Source of the DNA: Shinella kummerowiae
GTDB lineage: Bacteria > Pseudomonadota > Alphaproteobacteria > Rhizobiales > Rhizobiaceae
Length of the DNA stretch: 64,000 nt
Reading direction: 5' to 3'
Assembly: GCF_009827055.1 (NCBI RefSeq)
Contig: NZ_WUMK01000003.1
Location: forward strand, 558,001-622,000
Shown: one piece after another, positions 41,459 through 50,636 of the stretch
Layout: the number at the start of each line of letters is the position of its first letter
Position numbering within the stretch: position 1 is the stretch's first letter
Program-made: the position numbers and the translations under genes
Notes under the pieces: model-generated
Told to the model about the DNA's origin: nothing
The model's input: only the letters and a program-made list of their open reading frames with translations
Databases searched by the model: none

Positions 41459-42391
41459 ATGAAAAGCGTCACATTCCAGAACCCGGACATGGCCTGGCCC
41501 ATCGCCGCGACCATCCAGTTCCCGCCGGGCTTCGACGAGACGAAGACCTATCCCGCCATCGTCAGCATCCATCCCTTCGGCAGTTGCAAGGAGCAGACCT
41601 CGGGCAATGTCTATGGCAAGGCGCTGGCCGCGGAAGGCTTCGTCGTCATCGCCTATGACGCCAGTTTCCAGGGTCAGTCGGGCGGTGCGCCGCGCTGGGT
41701 CGAGGACCCGACGCAGCGGGTCGAGGATGTCAGCCGCGTCATCGATTATCTCGTGACCCTGCCCTATGTCGACGAGAACCGCATCGGCGTTCTCGGCGTC
41801 TGCGGCGGCGGCGGCTATGCCGTCAACGCGACCATGACCGAAAAGCGCATCAAAGCCGTCGTCTCGATCACCGGCGTCAACATCGGCCGTCTCTTCCGTG
41901 AAGGCTTCAGCGGCTACAACCCGCTCGGCGCGCTTTCTGCCATGGCCGCCCAGCGCACGAAGGAAGCACGCGGCGGCGAGCTTCAGGGCAACGAACTGCT
42001 GCCCGCCAGCCTCGACGTGGCGAGACAGGCTGGCCTCATCGAACGCGACGTGTTCGAGGCGACTGACTATTACAAGACCCCGCGTGGCCAGGAGGAAGGC
42101 GGCGCGACGCGCATGCTCTTCTCCCACGCGCAGAAGACGCTCGCCTGGGATGCCTTCGCCTTTGCCGAAACCCTTCTCACGCAGCCCGTGATGGTGGTGA
42201 TCGGCCAGAAGATCGGCGCATTCGGCGCCTTCCGCGACGGCATGGAAATCTACGGCCGCGCCACCGCGTCGAAGGACCGCCAGTTGGTCTCGCTCGAGGA
42301 CTGGTCGCACTACGACCTCTACGACAAGCCGGAGCCGGTCGGCCTCGCGCTCGAGAAGGTAACGCCCTTCTTCAAGCAGCACCTCGCCTGA
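41459..42391 (+). CDS. Alpha/beta hydrolase with Cys nucleophile, copy 2
   Basis: Hydrolase of 310 residues, paralogous to the preceding protein throughout (shared EQT.G, GFV.IAYDAS.QG, DVS.VIDYL.TLPY and GxCxGxGY patterns). The nucleophile elbow is GVCGGGGY with Cys115, and the late DWSHYDLYD supplies the His. The gap of 53 bases to the first copy suggests co-transcription. Divergence between the copies implies different or paired substrates rather than a recent duplication. A strong hairpin follows. Confidence 0.85.
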   Translation: MKSVTFQNPDMAWPIAATIQFPPGFDETKTYPAIVSIHPFGSCKEQTSGNVYGKALAAEGFVVIAYDASFQGQSGGAPRWVEDPTQRVEDVSRVIDYLVTLPYVDENRIGVLGVCGGGGYAVNATMTEKRIKAVVSITGVNIGRLFREGFSGYNPLGALSAMAAQRTKEARGGELQGNELLPASLDVARQAGLIERDVFEATDYYKTPRGQEEGGATRMLFSHAQKTLAWDAFAFAETLLTQPVMVVIGQKIGAFGAFRDGMEIYGRATASKDRQLVSLEDWSHYDLYDKPEPVGLALEKVTPFFKQHLA

Positions 42392-42446
42392 AAAAAATGG
42401 GTATCCGCCATTCCCGAACCGGGAGCGGCGGCCACAGACAGCGAAA

Positions 42447-42483
42447 CCGAACCGTACCCGTCGGACAGACGGGTACGGTTCGG
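42447..42483. terminator. Strong hairpin terminator between convergent operons
   Basis: CCGAACCGTACCCGTC and GACGGGTACGGTTCGG form a perfect 16-base stem with a 5-base loop. It lies between the plus-strand hydrolase stop and the minus-strand ATPase stop, so it can serve both directions. Confidence 0.85.
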
Positions 42484-42518
42484 CGGAAGGCGGAAGGCGG
42501 AAGGCGGAAGGCGGAAGG
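42484..42518. repeat. Five tandem copies of CGGAAGG
   Basis: Five exact 7-base repeats directly follow the terminator stem and end one base before the minus-strand ATPase stop codon. A slippage-prone microsatellite; copy number may vary. Confidence 0.9.
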
Positions 42519-42519
42519 G

Positions 42520-43566
<1,047 letters not shown>

Positions 43567-43579
43567 TGTGTTTCCTCCC

Positions 43580-45286
43580 TCAAAGTTTCAGCTGCCAGAT
43601 TTTTGCAGCAGCGACGGTGCCGGTGAGCCTTGCCGAACGCGCGGCGGAAAAACCCGGAATGCGCTTGGTGCCGGTCCAGCGACCGTTGTCGGCAAAAACC
43701 TCGATGGAGCCGGCATCGAGGAAGATGCGCAATTCCTTCGGGTTTGCACCGGCGGCGATATAGCGCGGCGGCGTCTTGCCCGTGCCGACATCGAAGACGA
43801 TGGCGAGGCCCTCGTCATCGAGCCGTACGCCGAGTTTTACATCCGGGTGATCGAAAGCGAGGTCGAAGGCAGCGCCTAGTTCGGCAAGATCAAGCACGAT
43901 CTCGACGGCGCCGTTGCCGAGCGGCACGGCCTCGCCGGCCGCGAGTGCGGTGTCGTCGATGAGCGTGTGACGCAGGCTTTCCACGGCCGCGATGGGCGGC
44001 GTCAGCACGGCGTCGCCATCGAGCAGCACGCGGCGCGGCAGTGTCATCGCTGTCGGGAAATCCTCCTTCTTGGAAAAGTCCGTCCAGTTCGCCAGCCAAG
44101 CCATGCCGACAGGCTCCTCGCCATCGACGAAAGCCTGGAAAGCATAGGCGTCGGAACCGAAGTCCAGTTCCTGCTCGAACTCCGGTTCAAAGCGTCGACC
44201 ATCGAAGCGGCCGACGGTGACGGAGGTGAGGTTACGGCGGCCGGTGGCCGGATCGCGGCTGGTGAGAAGGCCGAAGATCAGCGCCCAGCGCGTCTTGGGA
44301 TCGTCGCCCTTACCGCCGAGCGGCACCATGCACGGGCATTCCGCCGCCGTCATGCCGAAACGATCCTCGCGGTGGACGATCCCGACGAAGGTCCAGCCGT
44401 CTGCGCCCTGCGGATCGGTGGTCTCGTAGAGTAGCACGACGCCGCCCATCTGGTCGCGGCTGCCGAGCAGCATCTTCCAAAAACCATCCGGACCTTTGAA
44501 GACATACGGATCACGGAAATCGGTGGTGAGATTCAGCCCCTCCGGGCGCAGCGGCAGCACGATCTTGGATGTGCCGGCGACGATGCCATCGCGGCTGACG
44601 GCGGAAAGCTGGATCTGCTCCTCCGGCTGCCGATCGCGAACATGCTCCGTGTAGAAGATGCGGATTTCCTCCCCCTCGGGGCCGGCGATGGGAATGGCCG
44701 AACCGGAAAAGGCACCGCCGCGGCCATCGTCCTTTTCCGAAAGATGTGCCGCCGGGAAGAGGAATATCGGCAGATGCGTCCAGCGGAGGAAATCCTGCGA
44801 GACCGCGTGGCCCCAGTGCATGGTGTTCCAGCGCGGGTCGTGCGGGTAGTGCTGGTAGAACAGATGTGCCTTCCCGCCGAAACGGCCGAAACCGTTCGGG
44901 TCGTTCATCCAGCCGAAGGGCGGACGGAAATGGTAGCTTTCCGGCACCTGCGGCGGCGCGGTCCGGGCATCGCGATGGAGCACATGAATGCCCTCTTCCA
45001 GCACCGTGTCCGGACGGAAGGCATAGGCGATGGAGAGCGTCGTCGTAGTGACATCATAGGCGAGCACGGTGCGCCCGCCCGTCCCGAGCGTGACCTCGAA
45101 GAATTCGAATTCCTCAATGCGGCGGGTTGACGGATCGGCGACATCGCGGCGCTCCACGGTGACGAAGAGCCTTGCCTCGTCGCCGTCACCCCACGCCTTG
45201 AGCCAGAGATGCAGCACCGTTCCGGCCGGAAGGTCGGCCTCGATCGTCTGGAGCATGGGGGCCACGGATTCTGCTTGGAGTGTCAT
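43580..45286 (-). CDS. Glycoside hydrolase family 32 (sucrose/fructan hydrolase)
   Basis: Hydrolyses beta-fructosides such as sucrose or fructo-oligosaccharides. The 568-residue protein has the GH32 triad regions WMNDPNG (126-132, nucleophile Asp129), FRDP (about 257-260, Asp) and EC (about 316-317, acid/base Glu). About 118 residues precede the catalytic domain, longer than in most GH32 enzymes; no signal peptide is visible, so it acts inside the cell on imported sugar. The C-terminal portion is the beta-sandwich. The start MTLQAES follows AAAGGTTGACT two bases after the permease stop. Confidence 0.9.
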   Translation of the reverse strand: MTLQAESVAPMLQTIEADLPAGTVLHLWLKAWGDGDEARLFVTVERRDVADPSTRRIEEFEFFEVTLGTGGRTVLAYDVTTTTLSIAYAFRPDTVLEEGIHVLHRDARTAPPQVPESYHFRPPFGWMNDPNGFGRFGGKAHLFYQHYPHDPRWNTMHWGHAVSQDFLRWTHLPIFLFPAAHLSEKDDGRGGAFSGSAIPIAGPEGEEIRIFYTEHVRDRQPEEQIQLSAVSRDGIVAGTSKIVLPLRPEGLNLTTDFRDPYVFKGPDGFWKMLLGSRDQMGGVVLLYETTDPQGADGWTFVGIVHREDRFGMTAAECPCMVPLGGKGDDPKTRWALIFGLLTSRDPATGRRNLTSVTVGRFDGRRFEPEFEQELDFGSDAYAFQAFVDGEEPVGMAWLANWTDFSKKEDFPTAMTLPRRVLLDGDAVLTPPIAAVESLRHTLIDDTALAAGEAVPLGNGAVEIVLDLAELGAAFDLAFDHPDVKLGVRLDDEGLAIVFDVGTGKTPPRYIAAGANPKELRIFLDAGSIEVFADNGRWTGTKRIPGFSAARSARLTGTVAAAKIWQLKL

Positions 45287-45288
45287 AG

Positions 45289-46182
45289 TCAACCTTTCAC
45301 GGCGGAGCCGACGAACGAGCTTACGAACCATCGCTGGAAGGCGAGGTAGAGAATGAGGACGGGGATCATCATCAGCACGGAAGCGGCCATGGCGCGGTCC
45401 CAGTAGATGCTGTCCTGTCCGAAGAAGGTGGCGATGGCGACGGCGATCGGCCGGGCATAGTCGGTCTGGGTAACGAGCGTCGGCCAGAGATATTGGTTCC
45501 AGCTCTCGATACCCATCAGAATGGAGACCGTGGCGAGTGCCGGCAGGCTGAGCGGCATATAGATCGACCGGTAGATGCGGAACGCCGAGGCGCCATCCAT
45601 TTCCGCTGCTTCATAGAGTTCCTTCGGTAGCTGCGCGAAGAACTGGTAGAAGAGGAAGACATAGAGCGGGCTCGCCACCCAGGGCAGGATCTGCACCGCA
45701 AACGTGTCGGTAAGGCCGGCGCGCGACATCATGACGACCAGTGGCATGATGATGCTCTCCTGCGGGATGACATAAAGCGCGACGACAAGTGCAAGCAGGA
45801 TCGCCTTGCCGCGCAGCGAGCCCCAGGCGAGCACGAAGCCGGCCATGGAATTGACGATGAGGCCGGAGATCACGGTGACGACCAGGATCGCCAGCGAATT
45901 GAAGAGATAGCGGCCATAGGCCAGTTCCCCAGAGAAATTGGCGATCTCCTTGTAGTTGGACAGCGTCGGCTCGCTGACCCAGAAGGCGCGGAAACTGCCC
46001 ATGTCGGCAAGGATCTGGAAGCGGTCGTCCTTGAGGCTGGCAATCAGCAGCATGAAAAGCGGCGAGATCATCACCAGCGCGATCAGGAGGATCGAGAAGG
46101 ATTGCACGATGCGCAGGCCCGTCTTGCTGTTGCCCCTGGATTTTGCCAGCGGGGCGGCTTGGCTCAGTGCGAGATCAGACAT
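45289..46182 (-). CDS. Carbohydrate ABC permease, MalG type
   Basis: Inner-membrane permease of 297 residues with helices such as IVQSFSILLIALVMISPLFM and ILLALVVALYVIPQESIIMP. The EAA loop is LYEAAEMDGASAFRIYRSIY, close to the C-terminus as in MalG-type subunits. Its start overlaps the MalF-type stop by eight bases; its stop is two bases before GH32. It pairs with the permease at 46175-47107. Confidence 0.92.
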   Translation of the reverse strand: MSDLALSQAAPLAKSRGNSKTGLRIVQSFSILLIALVMISPLFMLLIASLKDDRFQILADMGSFRAFWVSEPTLSNYKEIANFSGELAYGRYLFNSLAILVVTVISGLIVNSMAGFVLAWGSLRGKAILLALVVALYVIPQESIIMPLVVMMSRAGLTDTFAVQILPWVASPLYVFLFYQFFAQLPKELYEAAEMDGASAFRIYRSIYMPLSLPALATVSILMGIESWNQYLWPTLVTQTDYARPIAVAIATFFGQDSIYWDRAMAASVLMMIPVLILYLAFQRWFVSSFVGSAVKG

Positions 46183-47107
46183 CGAAGCGCCTCAGGAGTT
46201 TGCGCTGGAGGAGCGCGATCAGGAGAACGATGACGAAGAGGATGACGGAGACGGCCGATGCATAGCCGAGTTTCTGCTCCTCGAAGCCGGCACGCACCAT
46301 GTAGTGGACCACGGTTTCCGTGCTTTCCTTCGGCCCGCCCTGGGTGAGGATTGCCACCTGCGTATAGAGCTTGAAGGCCTGGATCGTCGTGATGACCAGC
46401 ACGAAGACATGGGTGGGGCGCAGGCCCGGCATGGTGACGTGCCAGAAGCGGCGCAACGCGCTCGCCCCGTCGATGCGGGCGGCATCGTAGAGTTCATCGG
46501 GAATGCCCTGCAGGCCGGCGAGGTAGATGATCATCTGGAAGCCATAGGCCTGCCAGGCGGAGAGCAGCACGATGGAGAACATCGCCCAGTCGGGATCGCC
46601 CAGCCAGTCGATCGGCTGGATCAGGCCACCGGACAGGAAGCCGACGATCTGGTTGAGCGGCCCGCTCGGATACTGGAACAGCGTGCCCCAGATGACGCAG
46701 ACCACCACCATCGACGTGATCGCCGGCAGGAAGAAGAGGCCGCGCAGAAGGTTCTGCATCGGCAGCTTCTGATGCAGGAGCAGCGCCGTCAGGAAGGCGA
46801 GGCCGCACTGCACCGGCAGCACCCAGATGGTGAACCGGGTGACATTCCACAGCGACGTCCAGAACAGGGGATCGGTGAAAACACGCTGGAAATTGAGGAG
46901 ACCGACGAAGCGCACCGGGGTCGGACGCGGCACCAGCGGCTGGTTGGTCATCGCCGTCCAGAAGGACAACAGGAACGGCGTGATCAGGAAAATCGCCAGA
47001 AGCAGCATGGCCGGCGCGATCATCCCGACCTCCTGCCAGAAGCGCTGCCGGTCGCGACGACGACCGGGACGCGGCAGAACGGCCGCAGGGGTTTCTTGCA
47101 GGGTCAT
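46175..47107 (-). CDS. Carbohydrate ABC permease, MalF type
   Basis: Inner-membrane permease of 310 residues. The N-terminal helix is GMIAPAMLLLAIFLITPFLL and the EAA loop LYDAARIDGASALRRFWHVT. The start MTLQETPA at 47107 follows GAGGAGGAAACC; the longer open frame reaches upstream without a better site. The gap to the binding-protein stop is 70 bases. Confidence 0.92.
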   Translation of the reverse strand: MTLQETPAAVLPRPGRRRDRQRFWQEVGMIAPAMLLLAIFLITPFLLSFWTAMTNQPLVPRPTPVRFVGLLNFQRVFTDPLFWTSLWNVTRFTIWVLPVQCGLAFLTALLLHQKLPMQNLLRGLFFLPAITSMVVVCVIWGTLFQYPSGPLNQIVGFLSGGLIQPIDWLGDPDWAMFSIVLLSAWQAYGFQMIIYLAGLQGIPDELYDAARIDGASALRRFWHVTMPGLRPTHVFVLVITTIQAFKLYTQVAILTQGGPKESTETVVHYMVRAGFEEQKLGYASAVSVILFVIVLLIALLQRKLLRRFDV

Positions 47108-47177
47108 GGTTTCCTCCTCATCGCTCATCCTCCCGTAAAACGCGGGGCCGGCCGGAGAGCCGGCCCCGCGAAACGCC

Positions 47178-48482
47178 TTACTGCTGCTCGTCGAAGGGCG
47201 GGTAGCCGGCATTGTCCTCGATATCTTCGTCGATCTTCTTCGCCGCCGCCGTCAGGGCATCCTGAGCGTCGTCGCCGTTGAAGATCTTGTCGACGGCCTG
47301 CATGAACGCCGAGGTGATCGTCGGATAGGCCGGGTGCGGCGGGCGCGCGATGGCGGTCTTGGAGGCCTGCTCGAAGGCAACGGCGAGAGGACCGCCCTCC
47401 GCATAGAGCGGGGAATCGGCCGCGAAACTCTTCAGGCCTGGATAAGCGGATTGGGTCTTGGCATATTCGCGGTATTCCTTGTCCTTCAAAAGGAAGCTCA
47501 GGAATTTGCCGGCGATTTCCGGATTCTCCGAGGTCGCGGAAATGCCCCAGATCCAGGTGCCGTTCGGGCTGACGCCCTTTTCGCCGATCTTCGGCAGCGG
47601 CAGCACGACGATATTGTCCTTCATCGCCGCGGCCGCCTCGGCATAGAACCAGTGGCCGCCCATGGCGAGCGCGGCCGGCTGTCCCTCGGCATAAAACTGG
47701 TTGGTGCCGGAGGAGGTGGGAACCACCCAGCCCTTCTTCACCCAATCCTGCATCATGGTCAGCGCCTTGACGCAGGCCTCGCCGTCGAGCGTGCCGCTGG
47801 CGGTCCAGGTTTTGCGGTCGATCAGGTCACAGCCGGCGCTTTCGAGCAGCGGGCCATACGCATATGTGATCCACTCGGTCTTGATGCCGTAACCGCGGAA
47901 CGTGTCGATCGGCCATTTCACGCCGTCGAGCTTGGAAAGCTTTTCGAGATAGCCCTCGAATTCCTCGCGCGTCCAGGCGTCCTCGACGGATTTCGGAATG
48001 CGCGCGCCGATGGCTTCGAGATATTTCTTGTTGCCGTAGAGCACGACCGAGGAATCGGTAAGGCCGATCGCGTACAGCTCCTTGTCGATCGGATAGGTGC
48101 CCTGCGAGATGTTGGATTCCGTCATGTCCTCAAGCAGGTCCGCGTCGACCAGCGGCTTGACCGGCTGCAGGTAGCCCGACCAGACGTAGTTTGCGAGGAA
48201 GGGCGCGTCCAGTTCCATGATGTCGGGCAATTGCTTGGCCATGACGGCGGCGCTGAACTTTTCGTTGTAGGCATCATGCGGCGCGTGGATCAGCTCGACA
48301 TCGACATCCGGATTGGCTTCCTCGAAACGCCGGGCGGCATCGCCATAGGCCTTCACCCAGCCTGGATCGCCCTGGTGCATCATGTGGATGACGGTCTTCG
48401 CCTCCGCGAGGCCGGCAGTCGCCAGCAGCGCGGCGGAAGCGATGAGCGCCGAAAGTAATCGATTACCCATTAACGTCGTCAT
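47178..48482 (-). CDS. Sugar-binding protein of the fructan/sucrose importer
   Basis: Periplasmic receptor of 434 residues. The signal peptide (GNRLLSALIASAALLATAGL) ends near GLAEA at about residue 28, followed by KTVIHMMHQGDPGWVKAYGD. The C-terminal half carries the family 1 pattern (TSSGTNQFYAEGQPAALAMG). The start MTTLMGNR follows AGGAGGAGAATACCA. Unusually, a perfect LacI-type palindrome overlaps codons about 6-9. GH32 in the operon suggests a beta-fructoside ligand. Confidence 0.9.
   Translation of the reverse strand: MTTLMGNRLLSALIASAALLATAGLAEAKTVIHMMHQGDPGWVKAYGDAARRFEEANPDVDVELIHAPHDAYNEKFSAAVMAKQLPDIMELDAPFLANYVWSGYLQPVKPLVDADLLEDMTESNISQGTYPIDKELYAIGLTDSSVVLYGNKKYLEAIGARIPKSVEDAWTREEFEGYLEKLSKLDGVKWPIDTFRGYGIKTEWITYAYGPLLESAGCDLIDRKTWTASGTLDGEACVKALTMMQDWVKKGWVVPTSSGTNQFYAEGQPAALAMGGHWFYAEAAAAMKDNIVVLPLPKIGEKGVSPNGTWIWGISATSENPEIAGKFLSFLLKDKEYREYAKTQSAYPGLKSFAADSPLYAEGGPLAVAFEQASKTAIARPPHPAYPTITSAFMQAVDKIFNGDDAQDALTAAAKKIDEDIEDNAGYPPFDEQQ
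48455..48466. promoter_or_regulatory. LacI-type operator inside the binding-protein gene
   Basis: GTAATCGATTAC is a perfect palindrome downstream of the start codon. It shares TGGGTAATCGAT with the operator before the LacI gene. It could act as a roadblock or looping partner. Confidence 0.65.
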
Positions 48483-48523
48483 TGGTATTCTCCTCCTGTT
48501 GAATGCAGATAGCCCAAGTTTTT

Positions 48524-49534
48524 TCAGACGGATGCCCGTTCCACCAGATGGAACGGCAGTGTGCGCAAATGCGGCTCCTGCAGCTCACCGGCCAGAAGGA
48601 TCTCCATGGCGAGGCGGCCCATGGCGCGGTGCGGCAGGGCCATCGTCGTCAGGGGCGGGTCCAGTCGCGAGGCGAGTTCGACCTGATTGTCGAAACTCGC
48701 CACCGCAATATCGTCGGGTATGCAGAGGCCAGCACGGGCAAGCGCCGCATAGACCTCCATCGCCACGCGGTCATTGCCGCACAGAATGGCGTCCGGCCGG
48801 TCGCCGGAATGGAGCAGCGCCTCTACATGGGAGGCGACGAGGCTTGGCGCACGGTCGCTGTAGACGCTGCGGCGCACGGCCGGGTAGACGCCGAGTGGGG
48901 CAACGCCCGCTTCCGTCAGGGCCGCATGAAAACCCTTTTCGCGCAACACGCCGGCCATGATACCGGGCAGGTTGATGAAGGCGATGCGCCGGCGGCCGGC
49001 GGCGAGGAGATAGCGCACGATCTCGCGCGCGCCGCCCTGCTCGTCCGGCACCAGCGAGGTGATCCGACCCTCTGCCTCGCGGCAGTTGATCATCACCCCG
49101 ACCGCGCCGACGAGCTTTTGCGGCACGGCCACTTCCTTGTGGTACATGGCGGCATAGGCCACGGCACGCGGGCGAAACTGCCGCACCTCGTCGAGGACCG
49201 CACCGATCTCCTGCCCGCTGGAATGGTTGACGGCGAAGACCGCCATGCCGGCGTTACGCGCCGCGCCATCCAATCCGCGCACGATCTCGGTGGCGAAGGG
49301 CGAGGTGATGAGGCCATCCGAGACGACGCCAACCAGCGGCAGCCAGCCCTGGCGCACGCCGCGCGCCGCCAGGTTCGTCACATAGCCGAGTTCTTCCGCG
49401 ATGGACTTGATCTTCAGCCGCGTATCGTCAGACATGCGGGCGGAGCCGCCATGCAACGCACCGGACACCGTCTTCACCGAGACGCCCGCACGCTCCGCAA
49501 TGTCAGAAAGCGATATTGCCACGATCTTCACCAT
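48524..49534 (-). CDS. LacI-family repressor of the fructan/sucrose operon
   Basis: Repressor of about 336 residues. The HTH reads ISLSDIAERAGVSVKTVSGA, then the hinge NLAARGVRQG and a LacI-type sensor domain (VGVVSDGLITSPFATEIVRG through DAILCGNDRVAMEVYAAL). Unlike most local regulators, it lies in the same direction as its operon, 41 bases before the binding-protein gene. The start is ambiguous: the ATG at 49534 touches the AGGAGG sequence, and a GTG at 49531 has better spacing. Matching operators lie before it and inside the next gene. Confidence 0.88.
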   Translation of the reverse strand: MVKIVAISLSDIAERAGVSVKTVSGALHGGSARMSDDTRLKIKSIAEELGYVTNLAARGVRQGWLPLVGVVSDGLITSPFATEIVRGLDGAARNAGMAVFAVNHSSGQEIGAVLDEVRQFRPRAVAYAAMYHKEVAVPQKLVGAVGVMINCREAEGRITSLVPDEQGGAREIVRYLLAAGRRRIAFINLPGIMAGVLREKGFHAALTEAGVAPLGVYPAVRRSVYSDRAPSLVASHVEALLHSGDRPDAILCGNDRVAMEVYAALARAGLCIPDDIAVASFDNQVELASRLDPPLTTMALPHRAMGRLAMEILLAGELQEPHLRTLPFHLVERASV

Positions 49535-49540
49535 CCTCCT

Positions 49541-49558
49541 TGGGTTATCGATTACCCA
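49541..49558. promoter_or_regulatory. LacI-type operator before the repressor gene
   Basis: TGGGTTATCGATTACCCA is symmetric apart from one position pair. It lies just upstream of the repressor's ribosome site and supports autorepression. Confidence 0.7.
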
Positions 49559-50305
49559 ATAATGGAGGCGGACAGGTCCTGTCAAGGAGATATTTCAGCC
49601 TTCCAATGGTAGAGTTTTTGGTGCCTTCCGTAAGGCGTTGAAGGGATTTGAACCACCAACCAGACTATAGCTGATCGTGTTTGACAGATAATTAGAATTT
49701 CGGTGACATTCGGCGCTCTGGCGAGGTAGTCTTCCTGCTTCGCCTCCTCCGGCAGCACGTGCTGGTTGGAGGTGGAGCCGCATTCCTTGGCCAAGGCGAC
49801 CCTTGGCGTCGATTTAGCACAGTCTTTACGGCTGCTTCCCTATTCGAGTACCGAGGTCGTAGCCTCCACAGCCTCGATTCCCGACGCTGCGACTTTCTTC
49901 CCTTCAATTCGCGTCACGACCCGATGGTCTTGTTGCCGTTCATGAAGACGCAGCCGTGGACGTGCGCATGCACGGCGCAGGCTAGAACCTAGCTCCCCAC
50001 ATCACGGCCCTACGGTTTCGCTCGGTCAGATCAGCTGTGACAACAATGCCGATAACGGTGCTACGTTTTGTGTAGTGTCGGCATCCGTCATCCATTTGAG
50101 GGGAAGCCCATCCTTCGACAAGGGCGGTCGCTGGCAAGGCAAGACACTTTCGTTGGCAACGAGCGTTATTGTGCCCTCGAAACCGTCCTCTCTCAGCGTC
50201 AGCGCAGCGCGTTCACTCTTCCTGCTCCGACGATAACGAATGAAGATATCCTTTCGAGCCTTCTAAATGGCGGCATCCGCTACCTGGCGTCTCCGCGCTG
50301 CAGAT
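49559..50305. other. Gene-poor, probably decayed region
   Basis: No convincing complete gene was found. On the minus strand one stretch (about 49670-49795) reads like real protein (CGSTSNQHVLPEEAKQEDYL), but it is interrupted and unrecognised. Other frames give only short, arginine-rich or stop-rich products. The stretch follows the LacI promoter and precedes a truncated RpiR gene, so it may be the scar of a deletion or insertion. No tRNA, complete IS or attachment site could be supported. Confidence 0.6.
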
Positions 50306-50340
50306 CTGCGCCCTGACGACGTTAAGTCGTCCTGGCGCAG
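50306..50340 (-). terminator. Hairpin around the stop of the truncated RpiR gene
   Basis: CTGCGCC and GACGAC pair with GTCGTC and GGCGCAG around the loop GTTAA; two central bases on each side are unpaired. The TAA stop lies in the loop, so the last codons of the RpiR fragment are encoded by the hairpin. No T-run follows. Confidence 0.55.
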
Positions 50341-50606
50341 AAGATCAGATGCTGACGAAAGGCAGCCTTCATCTCTTTGAAACTCCGGTAGCCCGCTTTC
50401 GCGGCCAGACGGATAACAGTTGTCCCTGAAACGCCGCAGGCAGTCGCGACCGACTGCAAGGTTCCGAAGGCGACGATCTCCGGCCGGCTGAGAAGAAGCC
50501 GCATCGCCTGTTCCAGCGAAGCGGGAAAGCCGATGTGCCGCTGCGCAATCTGCCGTTTGAGCTCGATGACACTCGGTGGCGATGTCCTGTTTGCAGATGC
50601 TGACAA
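50322..50606 (-). pseudogene. Truncated RpiR-type regulator (DNA-binding domain only)
   Basis: Protein of 94 residues matching only the HTH_6 part of RpiR regulators: GFPASLEQAMRLLLSRPEIV, then SGTTVIRLAAKAGYRSFKEM. Intact RpiR proteins have about 280 residues with a SIS ligand-binding domain, which is missing. The TTG start at 50606 has GGAGG seven bases ahead, so it could still be translated. It follows the frameshifted iolG-like gene by 30 bases. A DNA-binding-only product could act as a ligand-blind repressor; decay is the simpler reading. Confidence 0.65.
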
Positions 50607-50636
50607 ATCCGATCCTCCCAGCCGCGCCGCCTCGGC

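Noticed and set aside
42484-42518. CGGAAGG array as a CRISPR or integration site
   Set aside because: The units are contiguous 7-mers with no spacers; it is a simple tandem repeat.
49615-49670. Minus-strand TTCAAATCCC resembling a tRNA T-arm
   Set aside because: The flanking bases cannot form the 5-base T-stem, and no acceptor or anticodon arms were found.
49759-49992. Possible 77-codon plus-strand gene
   Set aside because: No ribosome site, no recognisable family, and composition like a shadow frame in a decayed region.
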